In this document: piece after piece, positions 6,605 through 8,426 of the stretch
Position numbering within the stretch: the first letter of the stretch is position 1
How the letters are laid out: each line of letters opens with the position of its first letter
Origin: CAYFIW01 sp964343265
Lineage (GTDB): Bacteria > Chloroflexota > Dehalococcoidia > Lucifugimonadales > UBA826
Length of the DNA: 8,426 nucleotides
Assembly: GCA_964343265.1 (NCBI GenBank)
Contig: CAYFIW010000062.1
Coordinates: 1-8,426 of the forward strand
Reading direction: 5' to 3'
Notes under the pieces: generated by a model
Seen by the model: the letters and a program-made list of their open reading frames with translations, nothing else
Told to the model about the DNA's origin: nothing
Database searches by the model: none
Program-made: the position numbers and the translations under genes

Positions 6605-7297
6605 GTGAAAATAATTCTAGCTGGGATTGAATATGTTGGGACTACGACTATTTCACAACTCCTCCAGCAGTGGAAGAAAGAGGTGATGGGAGAACCGTTC
6701 TACATGGACCTTGTTCACGACCATTCGAAGCTTCCACATACTTCTGGTCATCCTGACGATACCACGCTGGAGGAGCAATCACAGATACTCAGATTATCTC
6801 CAAAGCTGAAGGAAATGTACCACCGTTACGGTATGTACTATCACATACACCATTATGTGCAAGAAGATGACTTAACGATAGGATTTCATATTGAAGAATC
6901 CATATATGCAAGAATGTTCTACGAATATGGTCTACCTGGCGATCAATTTGATCGAGAAAAAGTGTTTGAGCAGGTGGAGAGAAGAATAAAACAAGTAACA
7001 CAAGACCCTGTAATAATTGTCCATATGAAGGCTGAGCCTGAAATAATTCAGTCGCGGATGGAAAGACTATCTAGTACTCCAGCTCATTCTAATAGTCTTG
7101 TTACTCCGGGTAACATACCTCAGCTGCTGGCAGAGTATGAGCGTCTAGCTCACAAAAGTACGCTGGGTCCTGTCGTTCAGGTAGATACGAGTACGGATGG
7201 ACCGGAAGACACGTTAATGAATTTGGTTAACCTTCTGGAGCCACATTTCACAGCAAAAGATCGTGAGAGGATTAAGTCCCACGGTTCCTCAATCTAG
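6605..7297 (+). CDS. P-loop nucleotide-kinase-like protein with degenerate Walker A
   Basis: A 230-residue protein with the outline of a thymidylate/deoxynucleoside-kinase-like P-loop fold. It has an N-terminal strand and loop KIILAGIEYVGTTTISQLL (2-20); a His-rich segment HDHSKLPHTSGHPDD; a helix HIEESIYARMFYEYG where such kinases carry their substrate-binding DR/S...Y segment; a strand plus helix VIIVHMKAEPEIIQSRMERL like the pre-lid region; and a C-terminal helix. The Walker A motif GxxxxGK(S/T) reads G7-IEYV-G12-T13-T14, so the invariant lysine is Thr. The codon is ACT, two substitutions away from a Lys codon, which argues against a single sequencing error. It may be a family-wide variant, an inactive paralogue, or an enzyme supplying the charge from elsewhere. 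The start is GTG with AAGGTG 8-9 nt upstream. It follows the unknown gene by 83 nt and converges on the hydrolase. Confidence 0.7.
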   Translation: MKIILAGIEYVGTTTISQLLQQWKKEVMGEPFYMDLVHDHSKLPHTSGHPDDTTLEEQSQILRLSPKLKEMYHRYGMYYHIHHYVQEDDLTIGFHIEESIYARMFYEYGLPGDQFDREKVFEQVERRIKQVTQDPVIIVHMKAEPEIIQSRMERLSSTPAHSNSLVTPGNIPQLLAEYERLAHKSTLGPVVQVDTSTDGPEDTLMNLVNLLEPHFTAKDRERIKSHGSSI

Positions 7298-8082
7298 TTG
7301 TCAGGAAAAGATTTTTTCAAGAACTGGTGCACTATTTCATTAAAGTGCTCAGGCTGCTCATAGTAACTTGAATGTCCTGCATTCCGAAATACATAAAATT
7401 CTGAATGTGGAATCAATTCTGAAGCAATACGAATCGTTTCCGGGTGTACTAAAACATCGTTTTCACCCGTGGTATAGAGCATTGGTAAATTTATATCTGA
7501 AAATTTTTCGTGCGTTGACATCCCCCATAATCTTTTAGGAACCTTCAAAAAATCACCGTCGTGTTTTGGATTAAGTTTCATGATTTGCCTGTATAAAAAA
7601 GCTTTTTCGGGGGATTTCTCAGTAAACTCCTGAGAAATTGCCCGCAAGGCACCTTTTGGAGTGAAAGGTGGATCAGATTTGTGCCTTTGTCTAACTTCTC
7701 TGGCTTCAGAACTGTCTGAACCCCCGTTGCTTCCAGAGAGCACTAATGCCCAGACCCGCTCCGGATTACGAATGGTAAACATAGAACCTGATCTTCCACC
7801 CATAGAATGAGCCACTATAGCGGTCCTTTCTATTTCTAGAAAATCCAGTAGGCATTTTAAGTCCTCAGCAAATTCAGAACGTCCCTTAGGGGGGTCTTCG
7901 TCTCCGGTTAATCCAAATGTTCTGTGGTCATATAGGACACACCTGTAGTACTTGGAAAAATAGGGAATCTGTTGCCACCATGATAGGTGGTTCCCACCTG
8001 ATCCATGACAGAATACGACAGAAGGACCATTTCCATGGACCTCGTAGTACATGTTCACACCGTTGATATGTGCTGTTGGCAT
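7294..8082 (-). CDS. Alpha/beta-fold hydrolase
   Basis: A 262-residue cytosolic alpha/beta hydrolase of the epoxide-hydrolase/esterase/meta-cleavage-hydrolase kind. Visible landmarks are the oxyanion loop FCHGSGGNHLSW (24-35), the strand LYDHRTFGLTG (50-60), the nucleophile elbow VAHSMGGRSG (90-99) with Ser93 as nucleophile, the acid strand YTTGENDVLVHPE (203-215) with Asp209, and the catalytic His in RNAGHSSYYEQPEHF (233-247, His237). The triad is complete, so it should be active; the substrate cannot be read from sequence. A cap region spans about 122-195. The start ATG opens directly into the usual NGVNMYYEVHGNGP strand. Only a weak AGGG lies about 14 nt upstream, so initiation may be inefficient. 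It follows the nitroreductase on the same strand after 49 nt, possibly as one transcript. Confidence 0.93.
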   Translation of the reverse strand: MPTAHINGVNMYYEVHGNGPSVVFCHGSGGNHLSWWQQIPYFSKYYRCVLYDHRTFGLTGDEDPPKGRSEFAEDLKCLLDFLEIERTAIVAHSMGGRSGSMFTIRNPERVWALVLSGSNGGSDSSEAREVRQRHKSDPPFTPKGALRAISQEFTEKSPEKAFLYRQIMKLNPKHDGDFLKVPKRLWGMSTHEKFSDINLPMLYTTGENDVLVHPETIRIASELIPHSEFYVFRNAGHSSYYEQPEHFNEIVHQFLKKSFPDN

Positions 8083-8131
8083 TGTTGAATAAGAACCCTA
8101 AACGTTTATCAAGGAGTCATCTTAGAGTAAG

Positions 8132-8426
8132 CTATATTTCGCTACCAGGAGCCCGATCTTTTTTGACGTTCCATTTGTCCCAGTGAGTAATATTTTCTAC
8201 AGATTCTCTTTTAGGCTGAGACCATCGGCCTTTACTTGGATATCCAAGAGGTATTAAAGCCATTGTTAGGGCGTCGTCTGGAATATTCAATAGCTTTTTG
8301 ACGTCATCCTCATGCCCTGAATACAAGGTTGTCAGAGTTGCCCCGATTCCATAGGCTCGTGCAGCAAGCATGAGATGTTGAACTGCTCCGTAAATTGATG
8401 ATCCGGTTCTGGCATTAGTGGCGTTG
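8132..8426 (-). CDS. Nitroreductase-family flavoprotein, C-terminal part (5' end outside window)
   Basis: The reading frame stays open from the TAG at 8132-8134 to the right edge, giving 97 visible residues; the methionine at 8371 is internal. The segment TGSSIYGAVQHLMLAARAYGIGATLTTL matches the C-terminal core helix of nitroreductases, with the AxxGIG turn. It is followed by VKKLLNIPDDALTMALIPLGYPSKGRW (the lGYP strand) and KRESVENITHWDKW, the common KRxxxxxxxxxxxW end of the family. These are FMN-dependent NAD(P)H oxidoreductases of nitroaromatics, quinones or other acceptors. The N-terminal FMN-binding arginine region lies outside the window, so the subfamily cannot be set. The alpha/beta hydrolase follows after 49 nt on the same strand. 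Confidence 0.92.
   Translation of the reverse strand, partial: NATNARTGSSIYGAVQHLMLAARAYGIGATLTTLYSGHEDDVKKLLNIPDDALTMALIPLGYPSKGRWSQPKRESVENITHWDKWNVKKDRAPGSEI

Overview
The window is an AT-rich, gene-dense bacterial segment with nine protein-coding genes, two of them cut by the window edges, plus one small gene only 59 codons long. I see no RNA genes, CRISPR array, phage genes or insertion sequence. The gene content (single-chain alpha2 glycyl-tRNA synthetase, SbcD of the GDxYKSRxPS type, Trm112-like zinc protein, extracytoplasmic thioredoxin plus CopD-like membrane protein) and the frequent TTG/GTG starts would fit a free-living, possibly marine, Chloroflexota lineage such as SAR202. That placement is an inference and was not tested.

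Layout. Positions 1-934 (+) hold the end of folP and all of folK, two consecutive folate-synthesis steps. Converging on them from the right is a minus-strand run that reads glyS, sbcD, a TlpA-like thioredoxin, a CopD-like membrane protein and a Trm112-like protein (4860 down to 941). Its genes are 46 nt apart, overlap by 4 nt, overlap by 8 nt and are 34 nt apart, so it looks like one operon driven by an extended -10 promoter at 4896-4904. A 293-nt divergent intergenic region (4861-5153) separates glyS from the rightward genes. It holds a 12-bp dyad (5043-5077) and a perfect 8-bp inverted repeat (5103-5121).

Rightward from there are a 455-residue protein that I cannot assign to a family (5154-6521) and a 230-residue nucleotide-kinase-like protein whose P-loop lysine is replaced by threonine (6605-7297). 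The two genes are 83 nt apart and share a 10-nt motif, ATTTGGTATT, shortly upstream of each start. Then, on the minus strand, come an alpha/beta hydrolase (7294-8082), whose stop codon overlaps that of the kinase-like gene, and the C-terminal part of a nitroreductase (8132-8426, running off the window).

How they work together: folP/folK is a normal pathway pair. The glyS run mixes housekeeping translation, DNA repair and membrane thiol/copper genes, and is probably linked by transcription rather than by pathway. The best candidate for something undescribed is the unknown gene plus the degenerate-P-loop gene with their shared upstream motif and structured leader.
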